Positions 1 through 8,361 of a DNA stretch of 64,000 nucleotides are shown one piece after another (the stretch's first letter is position 1; each line of letters opens with the position of its first letter). The position numbers were made by a program, and so were the translations under genes. The stretch covers positions 186,001-250,000 of the forward strand of contig NZ_FQUN01000008.1 in NCBI RefSeq assembly GCF_900129005.1, in the 5' to 3' direction. Source of the DNA: Leeuwenhoekiella marinoflava DSM 3653 (GTDB lineage: Bacteria; Bacteroidota; Bacteroidia; Flavobacteriales; Flavobacteriaceae). The notes under the pieces were generated by a model. It was given only the letters and a program-made list of their open reading frames with translations, was not told the origin of the DNA and did not search any database.

Positions 1-634
1 TTTGTGCAAGTGTGCTTATGATTTCCACATTCGTGGGGTAGCTCTCTAAAGCTTTGAATGCCAGTTTTTCGACCATTCCGTATTCTTTTTGCTTTAAATA
101 ATACACCGCAAGTTCTCCAAGGGCTTTTTGATGGGTACTGTCTAAAGCAACAGCTTTTTTATAATCTTCAATATGTGGATGAAATTTGTCAAGTTGTTTT
201 TCAAGAACGCTATCTGCTGACTTTATATTTATATTTCGAGGTCTGTTTTCATTAGCTCGGCCTCGCTGATAATAAAAGTCTGGATTGGTTTTATAGACGT
301 CGATCAATTGAGTAAAAATGGAGTCAGCTTCCTTGAATTTACGTTTGGTAATGAGCAACTTCCCGTACTCGTTCATAGCAATTACTTCATCCGTGCTGGT
401 CGCAGCTTGCTCATAGTTAGCCAATGCATCATCAAGTGTCCCCTTTGCCTGATGTGCCCGTGCCAACTTTAAATAAACCGATTCCTCTTTATTTTTAATC
501 TGCTCATAGTTTGCTATCGCTTCGCTATAGTTCCCTACAGCATACAGACTGTCACCAACGGCCAAAGGCGAAACGTTTTGAGCTTCGGCTCGACTGGCTA
601 GTACTAAAAATACAACTAGATAAAAACTTCGCAT
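1..634 (-). CDS. TPR-repeat exported protein, C-terminus cut by window edge
   Basis: Reading leftwards from the ATG at 634 the frame is open to the edge, so about 211 N-terminal residues are visible and the C-terminus is missing. Residues 1-19 form a signal peptide ending in Ala-Glu-Ala-Gln. Behind it come helical repeats with TPR spacing, for example GNYSEAIANYEQI near residue 34 and GTLDDALANYEQA near 65, and a later unit around residues 185-205. It is the fourth gene of the operon behind the BlaI/BlaR1-type pair and the TonB_C-like lipoprotein, 9 bp after the latter. TPR proteins act as protein-protein scaffolds; a periplasmic location is inferred from the signal peptide. The specific role is unknown. 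Confident as a gene, moderate for the TPR assignment. Confidence 0.8.
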   Translation of the reverse strand, partial: MRSFYLVVFLVLASRAEAQNVSPLAVGDSLYAVGNYSEAIANYEQIKNKEESVYLKLARAHQAKGTLDDALANYEQAATSTDEVIAMNEYGKLLITKRKFKEADSIFTQLIDVYKTNPDFYYQRGRANENRPRNINIKSADSVLEKQLDKFHPHIEDYKKAVALDSTHQKALGELAVYYLKQKEYGMVEKLAFKALESYPTNVEIISTLAQ

Positions 635-643
635 GTATTCTTT

Positions 644-1276
644 TTAAGGCTTTACATCATAGATTATAGGTTGCGTATACAGTGCCGCCATAGGCTTTCC
701 CTTATGTTTACCGGGTTGCATTTGCGGTAAACTTTCGAGCACACGTTTAGCTTCAGCACTTAAAGCTTTATTAGAATCATTTCTGATTTTCACATCTTGA
801 ATGTTTCCTTCGGTGTCAATTAAAAAACTGGCGGTCATTTCATACCTACCCATCACATTTGAACTTTTATAAACCTCTGGATTAAAATAAGTATCAACAT
901 AGGCAGCTACAGCTTCTTCTGTACAAGCACGTCTTTCCTCCATATCAGCCTTATCACAGGACATATAATAAGGTGGTTCTGTTATCGTGTTAAATTCTAC
1001 ACGATCATCACCTAAGTCATCAAAATTAAAAGAGTGATTGGGATCACCAGCTTTTATGGAAGGTTTAGTGGTTTTACTTGTAATCAAATCATTTAAGCCA
1101 GATAGTTTCACCTGCTCTTCTTTGCTCAACGCTGACTTTAATGCCAAAGTAGCTTCAAGATTGCTGATTTTTTCTTCAAAGGAAAGCTGTGCTACGTCGC
1201 TATTATTTTTATCTGAAGAACACGAAGTCGAGGCAAAAATGGAAATACCTAAGTATAAGTAAATAAACTTTTTCAT
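644..1276 (-). CDS. Lipoprotein with TonB_C-like domain, paralogue of the neighbouring BlaR1-type protein's periplasmic part
   Basis: 210 residues. The N-terminus is a lipoprotein signal with Cys19 as the likely lipidation site (FASTSC). Residues 28-65 are a short helical segment and residues 105-210 a TonB C-terminal-like domain ending in LPQMQPGKHKGKPMAALY. Its whole mature part aligns by eye with the region after the last membrane segment of the adjacent BlaR1-type protein: both start with a Cys-Ser/Thr-Asp stretch, then DVAQ or EVAQ, a helical segment, and a domain with a Cys pair 11 residues apart (Cys107/Cys118 here). This suggests partial gene duplication. It lies 18 bp after the protease gene and is probably co-transcribed. 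An anchored binding or decoy partner for the sensor is possible but is inference only. Confidence 0.82.
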   Translation of the reverse strand: MKKFIYLYLGISIFASTSCSSDKNNSDVAQLSFEEKISNLEATLALKSALSKEEQVKLSGLNDLITSKTTKPSIKAGDPNHSFNFDDLGDDRVEFNTITEPPYYMSCDKADMEERRACTEEAVAAYVDTYFNPEVYKSSNVMGRYEMTASFLIDTEGNIQDVKIRNDSNKALSAEAKRVLESLPQMQPGKHKGKPMAALYTQPIIYDVKP

Positions 1277-1294
1277 AACGCGAATTTTAAATGA

Positions 1295-2758
1295 TTACTG
1301 TACTTGAAAAACAATGGGCAGTGAATACAACACACCAACTGCTTTTCCTTTATGTTTGCCCGGAGTCATTTGAGGCAACAAGCTCACTACACGACGCGCT
1401 TCTTCCTCGAGTTTTGGGTGAGGACCCCGCACCCCAATGTCTGTAATTTTACCCTGCGTATCAATTTCAAAGCGAACATAGATTCGGTTTACACCAGTGA
1501 GACCTAATTCCTTTCCTAAAGCCGTATTAAAGTTTTTATTTACAAACTGAGAAACCTGCTGAGACATACACATTTTTTTCTCTTTACGGCTTAAATACTC
1601 ACATCCAGGAAATGTCGGAATCTCTTCTACTACAGCAAAAGGCACATCCTCATATTCTTTTTGACTTTGAGTCTCTTCGACTTCAATAATCTCTACACCA
1701 TCACCCACAGGGGCTTCATGAAGTGCAATTGCCTCTGCAACGCCTGGTACAGCTTCAATAGCTTTAAGCTTTTCTCGATATTGTGCTTCTAACTCCTTTA
1801 AAGAACTCAATTCTTCCTGCGTGATATTGTCCGCGGCCTCTATGGTAGCTTTTAAATCTGCAACCTGTTCTTCTAACGTAAGTGCTGCATTATTCTGAGC
1901 GACTTCATTATCATCAGTACATCCTACATAAGTTAACATTCCGGCAAGAACCGGGACGATCAAGAGGTATTTTAGACGTGCTTGATTTTTAGAGCGTTTT
2001 TGTAACATAACAATTCGTTTTTTGATTAATGAATGATTGAAAAAGGTATTGATGAATGAAATGTGTTGCGTACCAAAAGCAGTATTGAGCAACTGGTTGT
2101 AATAGGATTTAGTCTCGGTTTTGCGCATCGCTTGAGCATCTGCGATAAACTCATGCAGTTCGGCTACTTTATTTTGATAGATATACACCAGCGGATTGAA
2201 CCAGAATACAACTCTTAAAATTTCAAAAAGAAACAAGTCAAGACCATGACGTTGCTTTAAGTGCACTTCTTCGTGAGCGAGAATATGTGCTTTAGCTTCC
2301 GGCGAAATGTTCTTCCCTATAAAAATAGTACCCATAAATGTAAATGCAGCATCACTGTTTGGTATGTTAATAATGCGGTGGTCTGACTTTTGTCTGAACC
2401 GAAAGTAGCGTTGTACTTCCTGATATTTTCTAAATAACATTCCCGTGCTAAAGAACACACCCGCTGCATACAATAACAAATAAATACTCCAGTCTGTTTC
2501 TTGCTGAATGGGCTCAACTGCAGCACTTTGATTTTCTGAAGTTACTACAACCTCCGGCAGAAAATAAATATTTTGAGCTATGGGAAGTTGGTTCTGAAAA
2601 ATTTCAAATTGCATAAATGGCAATGCAAACGCTAAAAGCGCAGTACTGATCAGATACAATCTGTTGATGTTGAAAAAGGTTTCCTTATTCAGGAAAAGTT
2701 GATACACTCCTAAAAACAACGTCTGAAAAACAATAACTTCGAGTATATATCTTACCAT
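1295..2758 (-). CDS. BlaR1/MecR1-type M56 metallopeptidase with C-terminal TonB_C-like domain
   Basis: 487 residues. Membrane segments lie near 5-22, 33-50, 90-107 and 263-280. The gluzincin zinc site is HEEVH at 162-166 with a downstream ELHEFIAD block at 200-207. In staphylococcal BlaR1/MecR1, an M56 protease of this type senses beta-lactam through a penicillin-binding domain and triggers loss of the repressor BlaI. Here that sensor is absent. It is replaced by a helical linker (about 285-335) and a TonB_C-like domain (about 375-487) with Cys386/Cys397 and the ending LPQMTPGKHKGKAVGVLY. The signal is therefore probably not a beta-lactam. The gene begins 2 bp after the BlaI-type repressor. 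Function as a transmembrane signalling protease is family knowledge; the ligand is unknown. Confidence 0.88.
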   Translation of the reverse strand: MVRYILEVIVFQTLFLGVYQLFLNKETFFNINRLYLISTALLAFALPFMQFEIFQNQLPIAQNIYFLPEVVVTSENQSAAVEPIQQETDWSIYLLLYAAGVFFSTGMLFRKYQEVQRYFRFRQKSDHRIINIPNSDAAFTFMGTIFIGKNISPEAKAHILAHEEVHLKQRHGLDLFLFEILRVVFWFNPLVYIYQNKVAELHEFIADAQAMRKTETKSYYNQLLNTAFGTQHISFINTFFNHSLIKKRIVMLQKRSKNQARLKYLLIVPVLAGMLTYVGCTDDNEVAQNNAALTLEEQVADLKATIEAADNITQEELSSLKELEAQYREKLKAIEAVPGVAEAIALHEAPVGDGVEIIEVEETQSQKEYEDVPFAVVEEIPTFPGCEYLSRKEKKMCMSQQVSQFVNKNFNTALGKELGLTGVNRIYVRFEIDTQGKITDIGVRGPHPKLEEEARRVVSLLPQMTPGKHKGKAVGVLYSLPIVFQVQ

Positions 2759-2760
2759 GG

Positions 2761-3120
2761 TTAGTCGTCTTTATTAATTTCTTTCAAAATAGATTCGAGT
2801 TCGCTGGCACTCATTTCTTTTTTCTTGACGAAAAATGAAACCATACTTTTGAAGCTTCCATTAAAATAATCGTTGACCATCTTAGACATCGAAGCACTGC
2901 TGTAATCTGATTTTTTCACCAATGGAAAGTAAATATGCCCCCTCCCTTCTTTTCTAAATCCTACAAAAGTTTTAGTCTCCAGAATACGCACAATGGTAGA
3001 AACTGTATTGTAAGCCGGTTTAGGCTCTGGCATCTCGTCAAGAACAGCTGCTACATTAGCTTCTCCCAGATCCCACAGGATCTGCATTACTTCTTCTTCT
3101 GCTTTGGTTAATTGTTTCAT
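2761..3120 (-). CDS. BlaI/MecI/CopY-family transcriptional repressor
   Basis: 119 residues, the usual size for BlaI/MecI. Residues 1-70 form the winged helix: LTKAEEEVMQILW at 4-16 is the typical family start and PAYNTVSTIVRILE (about 35-48) is the recognition helix region. The acidic/hydrophobic C-terminus fits the dimerisation and cleavage region. It is the first gene of the operon with the M56 protease, so the family model applies: the dimer represses its own operon until the membrane protease is activated. A perfect palindrome overlapping a good promoter sits just upstream (3170-3202) and is the obvious operator. Which signal relieves repression is unknown. Confidence 0.92.
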   Translation of the reverse strand: MKQLTKAEEEVMQILWDLGEANVAAVLDEMPEPKPAYNTVSTIVRILETKTFVGFRKEGRGHIYFPLVKKSDYSSASMSKMVNDYFNGSFKSMVSFFVKKKEMSASELESILKEINKDD

Positions 3121-3162
3121 AATCTTAAACTAGTTAGGGATTAGTATTTGTTTTGATTCATT

Positions 3163-3196
3163 CAAATATAACTAATTTGTTAGTTAAACTAACAAA
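3163..3196 (-). promoter_or_regulatory. Promoter of the blaI-type operon
   Basis: On the minus strand TATATTTG (3170-3163) matches the Bacteroidota -7 box TAnnTTTG, and TTTG (3196-3193) matches the -33 box, with 22 bp between. Transcription would start about 36 bp before the repressor's ATG. The -33 box lies inside the palindrome at 3170-3202. Confidence 0.55.
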
Positions 3197-3202
3197 TTAG
3201 TT
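3170..3202. promoter_or_regulatory. 33-bp palindromic operator candidate
   Basis: Two perfectly complementary 16-bp arms (3170-3185 and 3187-3202) flank a single base. The core reads TTTGTTAGTT-A-AACTAACAAA. It covers the -33 box and the spacer and abuts the -7 box of the repressor operon, an ideal position for a BlaI-type dimer to block polymerase. The site is seen directly; binding by the adjacent repressor is inferred. Confidence 0.7.
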
Positions 3203-3283
3203 GTAAAAATTTTAAATATAATTTATTGGAGTTGTCAGCTTTGTTACTAGCAACTCATTCCATTTAAGAAAATTACAGAAAGT

Positions 3284-4081
3284 TTAAGCGCTTACGGTAA
3301 TACTTACCACATAGCCTTCAGAATTGCGTACATTAAAAACGGTACCGTCTTCAAAAAGCAAATATTGACCTTTTATCCCTTTAAGTTTTCCCTGGTATTC
3401 TGGTGTCTTTTCCAGGTTAAGGCTTTTTAATTTTGTGGGATACTGCAAAACCGGAAACTCAATATTGGTTTCAGAATTACTCGCTATATAATACTCTAGT
3501 GCATCTTCTGGGATGTATTGCTTGAGCGCATCGCGTTGCGCAACCAGATCTTCATCTTCAATCTCATTTTTCAACATTTTGCGCCAATTCGTCTTATCGG
3601 CTATATGTTCTTTAAGCGCGACTTCGGTGATACCTGCCAAGTAGCGATTAGGCACTTCAACAATTTCTATCGCTTCGTGCGCGCCTTGATCTATCCATCT
3701 CGTAGGCACTTGTGTTTTACGCGTCACTCCTACTTTTATATTGCTCGAGTTGGCGAGGTACACAATATGCGGTTGTAATTGCACCTTTTTTTCATAGTCT
3801 AAATCGCGATCTTCTTCATCTAAATGTGCTTTACTGAGTTCTGGACGCATAATCCAATCTGCTGCCTGAGGTACTTTATAAAAATCGTCGTAACAAAAAC
3901 CCTGACGGTAAATCTTCTTATTCTTTCCACAAGCTAAACACTGATATTTTAAAAATTCAATACGTATTTCTTTATCGAGCAACTGATTTACGTGAATAAA
4001 ATCGTTCTCAAAAACCAGATAATATTGAATGGGTTTATCAAGTTCGGTTTGCATTTTTGTAAGTACGCCTTGGTATTGCAT
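3284..4081 (-). CDS. DUF2797 family protein with a zinc-ribbon-like Cys motif
   Basis: 265 residues, full length for the DUF2797 family, whose function is not established. A CLACGKNKKIYRQGFC block (about residues 48-63) has the spacing of a small zinc-binding knuckle. It is followed by VYLANSSNIKVGVTRK and PTRWIDQGA (about 107-131). The two short motifs resemble the start of GIY-YIG-type nuclease domains, in which a hydrophobic strand with two small motifs is followed by an Arg helix; this is my reading and not a family assignment I can prove. The gene stands alone, divergent from the GH3-family gene. No signal peptide or membrane segment, so probably cytoplasmic. Confidence 0.8.
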   Translation of the reverse strand: MQYQGVLTKMQTELDKPIQYYLVFENDFIHVNQLLDKEIRIEFLKYQCLACGKNKKIYRQGFCYDDFYKVPQAADWIMRPELSKAHLDEEDRDLDYEKKVQLQPHIVYLANSSNIKVGVTRKTQVPTRWIDQGAHEAIEIVEVPNRYLAGITEVALKEHIADKTNWRKMLKNEIEDEDLVAQRDALKQYIPEDALEYYIASNSETNIEFPVLQYPTKLKSLNLEKTPEYQGKLKGIKGQYLLFEDGTVFNVRNSEGYVVSITVSA

Positions 4082-4272
4082 AAAATTGATAGCTATTGAA
4101 TTGTTTCAGTTAAAAAAACGGTATTTTTAGACCTAATTTTTTGCTAAAAATGAAATTTATTAGTCTTAGGTTTTTTCTCAAGAAAGCAAAATCATTGAGA
4201 TCAAACTGCCTGAGAAAAATAGGTTGATTTTGAATTAATCCACCTAAATTAGCACTCAAATATACTAACAAA

Positions 4273-5802
4273 ATGCCGATACCTTTAGTCAATTCTATCG
4301 CCAGCTGGTTTCTCAAAAAGAGAATACACCAGATGGAATTGTTTCTAAAATATCCTCACGATGTTCAAAATGAACTTCTTCTAAAATTAATTCAAAAAGC
4401 TAAAAATACCGAGATAGGTAAGCAATACGGCTTTAAAGATATTCGCAGTTACAGAGATTTTCAAGAGCAAGTACCCGTTACTAATTATGAAGCTTCTCAC
4501 GACCTTATAGAACGTGCAAGACGCGGTGAAAACAATATCTTTTGGCCTTCACCTGTAAAACTTTTTGCACAGAGCAGCGGTACTACAAATGCAAAAAGCA
4601 AATACATTCCCGTAAGCCCAGAATCTTTAGAAGACTGTCATTATGCAGCCAGTAAAGATTTACTCTGCACCTATTTAAACAACAATCCTGATTCTCAATT
4701 ATTCACAGGTAAAAGTTTACGCCTGGGTGGCAGCAAGCGCTTGTATGAAAGCAACGGCACTTCTTATGGAGATCTATCTGCTATCTTGATAGACAATATG
4801 CCTTTTTGGGCGGAATTTAGCAGCACTCCCGGAAACGAAGTATCTTTAATGAGCGACTGGGAAGTCAAAATGCAAGCGATTGTTCAAGAAACCATACAAG
4901 AAAAAGTTACGAGTCTTGCAGGAGTTCCCTCCTGGATGTTGGTTTTGCTAAACAACACGCTTGAAACCACCGGTAAAAATCATTTATTTGAAATCTGGCC
5001 GAGCCTTGAAGTGTACTTTCATGGCGGTGTAAGTTTTGACCCGTATCGCGATCAGTACCGAAAAATTTTACCCAGACACAACTTCAAGTATTATGAGATC
5101 TATAATGCTTCTGAAGGCTTCTTTGCCATTCAAGATAAAAATGGCTCGAGTGATCTTTTGCTAATGCTGGATTATGGAATTTTTTACGAGTTCATACCAA
5201 TGAATTCTTACGGGCAACCCGATCAAAAAATCATTCCGCTTTGGGAAGTTGAAAAAGGAAAAAACTATGCTATCGTTATTACTACCAATTCTGGTTTGTG
5301 GCGTTATCGTGTGGGCGACACCGTTAGATTCACATCTGTTAGTCCCTATCGCATTCGTGTAAGCGGCAGAACCAAGCATCACATCAATGCCTTTGGAGAA
5401 GAATTGATCATAGAAAATGCAGAACAAGCACTGAAAAAAGCTACAGCGCTTACCCATTCTGAAATTGTAGATTATACCGCCGCTCCTATTTTTATGAGTG
5501 GAAAAGAAAAAGGAGCACATGAGTGGTTTATAGAATTTAAAGAGCTTCCTGCAGATAAGGAAGAATTTGACAGATTGTTTGACAAAGCGCTTCAAGAAAT
5601 CAATAGTGATTATGAAGCTAAGCGAAAAAACAACATGACGCTGAATCCCCCTACGATTCACTACGCACGTACCAATCTGTTTTACGACTGGTTAAAGTCA
5701 AAAAACAAGCTGGGTGGACAACACAAAGTACCTCGCCTCAGTAACAATCGAGAACTTGTTGAAGAACTATTAATCTTAAACAATTCGTTTATAAAAAATT
5801 AG
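4273..5802 (+). CDS. GH3 auxin-responsive promoter family protein (acyl-adenylate/amide synthetase fold)
   Basis: 509 residues, full length. The N-terminal AMP-binding motif is visible as FAQSSGTTNAKSKYIPVS (about residues 98-115), the ATP phosphate-binding loop of the GH3/ANL superfamily. YEIYNASEGFFAIQD (about 275-289) corresponds to the second nucleotide-binding block, and GLWRYRVGDTVRF (about 341-353) is the highly conserved hinge-proximal motif. Plant GH3 enzymes adenylate carboxylates such as indole-acetate or jasmonate and couple them to amino acids. Bacterial members are common in Bacteroidota, with unknown acid substrates. No neighbouring pathway genes help to name the substrate. The gene is monocistronic and divergent from the DUF2797 gene. 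Confidence 0.88.
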   Translation: MPIPLVNSIASWFLKKRIHQMELFLKYPHDVQNELLLKLIQKAKNTEIGKQYGFKDIRSYRDFQEQVPVTNYEASHDLIERARRGENNIFWPSPVKLFAQSSGTTNAKSKYIPVSPESLEDCHYAASKDLLCTYLNNNPDSQLFTGKSLRLGGSKRLYESNGTSYGDLSAILIDNMPFWAEFSSTPGNEVSLMSDWEVKMQAIVQETIQEKVTSLAGVPSWMLVLLNNTLETTGKNHLFEIWPSLEVYFHGGVSFDPYRDQYRKILPRHNFKYYEIYNASEGFFAIQDKNGSSDLLLMLDYGIFYEFIPMNSYGQPDQKIIPLWEVEKGKNYAIVITTNSGLWRYRVGDTVRFTSVSPYRIRVSGRTKHHINAFGEELIIENAEQALKKATALTHSEIVDYTAAPIFMSGKEKGAHEWFIEFKELPADKEEFDRLFDKALQEINSDYEAKRKNNMTLNPPTIHYARTNLFYDWLKSKNKLGGQHKVPRLSNNRELVEELLILNNSFIKN

Positions 5803-6226
5803 AGAATAATACTTTCACTTCAACGAATTTTAAACTCTCTTTAGCAAAAAAATAGTTCAAACTCTTCTCCCTCCCTAAATTGACCCTAACAACTCGCAGA
5901 AGTTAACAGCTTTGATTCATTCAATTTCACGTTCCTCAAAGCAAGTCGCAAGCTTTTAAGTTTTCAGTAATTGAAAATATAATTGATCAAAACCGTATTT
6001 ATTAGCGGACTTTTTTATCGGAAAAGAAAATTACGGCGGACTTACCTTCTCTTCTCCAAAACCCGAGTTTTTTATGCGAAAAAGTAACATTTAAAATACT
6101 GATGTATATCAATTATTCACTGCGAAAAAGCAAGAAAATATTTTGCTTAATAGTTAATTATCGAACATAAAAAAAGCTCCTTACCAGATAGTAAGAAGCT
6201 TTTTAGATTTACCGAATACTTTAGTT
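5803..6226. other. Gene-free interval of 424 bp
   Basis: No convincing reading frame or RNA gene was found. It holds a small perfect inverted repeat (TTTTCA-GTAAT-TGAAAA, 5961-5977), an 8-bp direct repeat GCGGACTT at 6005-6012 and 6036-6043, and the clpX terminator at its right end. The rest is AT-rich without recognisable structure. Convergent genes on both sides explain why no promoter is needed. Confidence 0.5.
6171..6204 (-). terminator. Intrinsic terminator after clpX
   Basis: A 14-bp arm pair with one mismatch (6171-6184 / 6191-6204) and a 6-base loop. On the minus strand the stem ends in AGC followed by a run of T. It lies 22 bp after the clpX stop and could also stop transcripts from the plus strand. 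Confidence 0.75.
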
Positions 6227-7459
6227 TTAAGAAACTGCTTTCAACTTTTTAATAGTGGATTTCTCCAACTTAAACTGCGCATATTCTTTATCTACTTTGA
6301 ATGAACTTAAATCTGAACTTGGTAGATCAAACATCGCATCTGTAAAAATCGCTTCACAGAGCGAGCGCAATCCACGAGCTCCTAATTTATATTCTATCGC
6401 TTTTTCTACGATATAATCTAATGCAGCCGGAGTAATCTCAAATTCGATATCATCCATATCAAACAACTTCTCATATTGTTTAATAATCGCGTTCTTAGGC
6501 TGAGTTAAGATTGCGCGCAACGTCTCTTTATCAAGAGGATCCATATGCGTAAGAACCGGTAATCGACCTATGATTTCAGGAATCAATCCAAAATCTTTCA
6601 AGTCCTTTGGGATGATGTATTTCAGCAAATTATCACGCTCTATATGCTCATCGCTCATACTCGCACTAAAACCTACAGCCTGCATATTCAATCGCTTACT
6701 GATTACGCGCTCTATACCGTCAAAAGCTCCACCGGCGATAAACAAGATATGTTCGGTATTGACTTCAATAAACTTTTGATCGGGATGCTTACGACCACCC
6801 TTTGGCGGAACGTTTACAGTAGTTCCCTCAAGAAGCTTTAATAAAGCCTGCTGAACACCTTCTCCACTCACATCTCGAGTAATCGAAGGATTATCCCCTT
6901 TACGGGCGATTTTATCGATCTCATCAATAAATACAATTCCACGTTCTGCTTTCTCCAGATTGTAATCTGCAGCTTGCAATAAGCGCGTAAGAATACTCTC
7001 TACATCTTCACCCACATAACCAGCCTCCGTAAGAACGGTAGCATCTACAATTGCTAACGGAACGTTAAGCATACGTGCAATAGTCTTTGCCATTAGGGTT
7101 TTACCTGTACCGGTCTGACCAACCATCACAATATTGCTTTTCTGAATCTCAATATCGTCATCAGACTCTGGCTGAAGCAAACGCTTATAGTGATTATAAA
7201 CCGCTACAGCCATCACCTTCTTGGTAAAATCCTGCCCAATGATATACTCGTCTAAGAAATCTTTAATCTCCTTAGGTTTCTTAAGTGTAAGATCACTGTC
7301 TAAACCATTTTTATTGGTATCTTTTGCTTCTTCAAGCACAATACCATGCGCCTGCTCGATACAACGATCACAAATATGCGCATCCAGCCCTGCAATGAGT
7401 AAACTGGTTTCCGGCTTTTTCCTGCCGCAAAAGGAACATTCTAATTCTTCTTTCGCCAT
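6227..7459 (-). CDS. clpX: ATP-dependent Clp protease ATP-binding subunit ClpX
   Basis: 410 residues, standard length. The N-terminal zinc-binding domain has CSFC (Cys8, Cys11) and CDRC (Cys30, Cys33). Walker A is GQTGTGKT (114-121), the substrate-gripping pore loop is GYVGED (147-152), and Walker B is IVFIDE (175-180). A RKH-type loop lies near 223. ClpX forms a hexamer that unfolds tagged or specific substrate proteins and feeds them into the ClpP chamber. It is downstream of clpP with 74 bp between, in the conserved order tig-clpP-clpX. Nothing abnormal is visible. Confidence 0.98.
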   Translation of the reverse strand: MAKEELECSFCGRKKPETSLLIAGLDAHICDRCIEQAHGIVLEEAKDTNKNGLDSDLTLKKPKEIKDFLDEYIIGQDFTKKVMAVAVYNHYKRLLQPESDDDIEIQKSNIVMVGQTGTGKTLMAKTIARMLNVPLAIVDATVLTEAGYVGEDVESILTRLLQAADYNLEKAERGIVFIDEIDKIARKGDNPSITRDVSGEGVQQALLKLLEGTTVNVPPKGGRKHPDQKFIEVNTEHILFIAGGAFDGIERVISKRLNMQAVGFSASMSDEHIERDNLLKYIIPKDLKDFGLIPEIIGRLPVLTHMDPLDKETLRAILTQPKNAIIKQYEKLFDMDDIEFEITPAALDYIVEKAIEYKLGARGLRSLCEAIFTDAMFDLPSSDLSSFKVDKEYAQFKLEKSTIKKLKAVS

Positions 7460-7533
7460 AATTCATTCTATTTTCATTTTGAACACTTTCGCATTCAAAA
7501 TTTCTTTATTCAACAACTTTAAGGTTGTCTAGA

Positions 7534-8208
7534 CTATTCTCTCGCAAGAATTTCGTCAATCATTCCATATTCTAAAGCCTTATCAGCTTTCATCCAGTAG
7601 TCACGATCACTGTCTTCATAAACTTTATCGTAAGTCTGCCCGGAGTGTTTTGCTATAATATTATAAAGCTCTTCTTTTAAAGTAAGGATCTCACGTGCTG
7701 TGATTTCGATATCACTTGCTTGTCCCTGAGCACCTCCTAAGGGTTGATGGATCATCACACGAGAGTGTGTTAAACCACTACGCTTACCTTTTGCACCTGC
7801 GCATAAAAGCACAGCTCCCATAGATGCTGCCATACCGGTACAGATCGTTGCAACATCTGGCTTGATGAACTGCATGGTATCGTAAATACCTAAACCGGCA
7901 TAAACGCTACCACCCGGAGAGTTGATGTAAATCTGAATATCTTTTGAAGCATCTGTGCTTTCTAAAAACAACAATTGTGCCTGTACGATGTTTGCCACCT
8001 GATCGTTAATACCAGTTCCAAGGAAGATAATACGGTCCATCATTAGACGTGAAAACACGTCCATTGCAACGGCATTCATCTGGCGTTCTTCAATAATATT
8101 TGGTGTTAAACCTACAGGATACATGCTACTCATAATTTTATCGTAGTACATGCTATTAACACCCTGATCTTTAATCGCGTATTTTTTAAATTCGTCTGCG
8201 TAATTCAT
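7534..8208 (-). CDS. clpP: ATP-dependent Clp protease proteolytic subunit ClpP
   Basis: 224 residues with the start at 8208 ([10 protein letters not shown]). An in-frame ATG at 8283 would add 25 residues that look like a leader (Phe/Leu/Lys-rich, no propeptide similarity) and would start close to the upstream hairpin, so I prefer the shorter form. The serine-protease triad is visible: Ser129 in GMAASMGA, His154 in MIHQPLGG, and an Asp in the YEDSDRDYW region (about 200). [16 protein letters not shown] (about 95-110) forms the oxyanion region. ClpP makes the two-ring chamber that degrades proteins delivered by ClpX, encoded next door. Confidence 0.97.
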   Translation of the reverse strand: MNYADEFKKYAIKDQGVNSMYYDKIMSSMYPVGLTPNIIEERQMNAVAMDVFSRLMMDRIIFLGTGINDQVANIVQAQLLFLESTDASKDIQIYINSPGGSVYAGLGIYDTMQFIKPDVATICTGMAASMGAVLLCAGAKGKRSGLTHSRVMIHQPLGGAQGQASDIEITAREILTLKEELYNIIAKHSGQTYDKVYEDSDRDYWMKADKALEYGMIDEILARE

Positions 8209-8303
8209 AGTATTTTTTTTCAAATTCTTTAAAGCAGTGTTTGCTCTAAAATAAAATTTCAATAAAAAAGGTGTAAAAAACACCTTGATGATTTTTAAGT
8301 AAA

Positions 8304-8334
8304 AAGGCGTTTTAACCGAGAGTTAAAACGCCTT
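8304..8334 (-). terminator. Intrinsic terminator between tig and clpP
   Basis: A perfect 13-bp stem (8304-8316 / 8322-8334) with loop CGAGA. On the minus strand it ends in GGCGTT followed by TTT. It sits 28 bp after the tig stop, so clpP is likely to have its own promoter or to depend on partial read-through. Confidence 0.75.
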
Positions 8335-8361
8335 AAAGATACTATATAATTTAGAGAATTA

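Noticed and set aside
1038-1262. 74-codon plus-strand reading frame opposite the TonB_C-like lipoprotein
   Set aside because: Antisense to a well-supported gene; no motif, no promoter.
1295-2758. Beta-lactam resistance sensor
   Set aside because: The protease and repressor resemble BlaR1/BlaI but no penicillin-binding domain or beta-lactamase gene is present.
5161-5661. 166-codon minus-strand reading frame within the GH3-family gene
   Set aside because: It lies fully inside a well-supported gene and its translation is Phe/Ile/Ser-rich without any recognisable motif.
8209-8283. Upstream ATG for ClpP adding 25 residues
   Set aside because: The added part does not resemble a ClpP N-terminus and the start would lie close to the tig terminator; the start at 8208 gives the typical protein.
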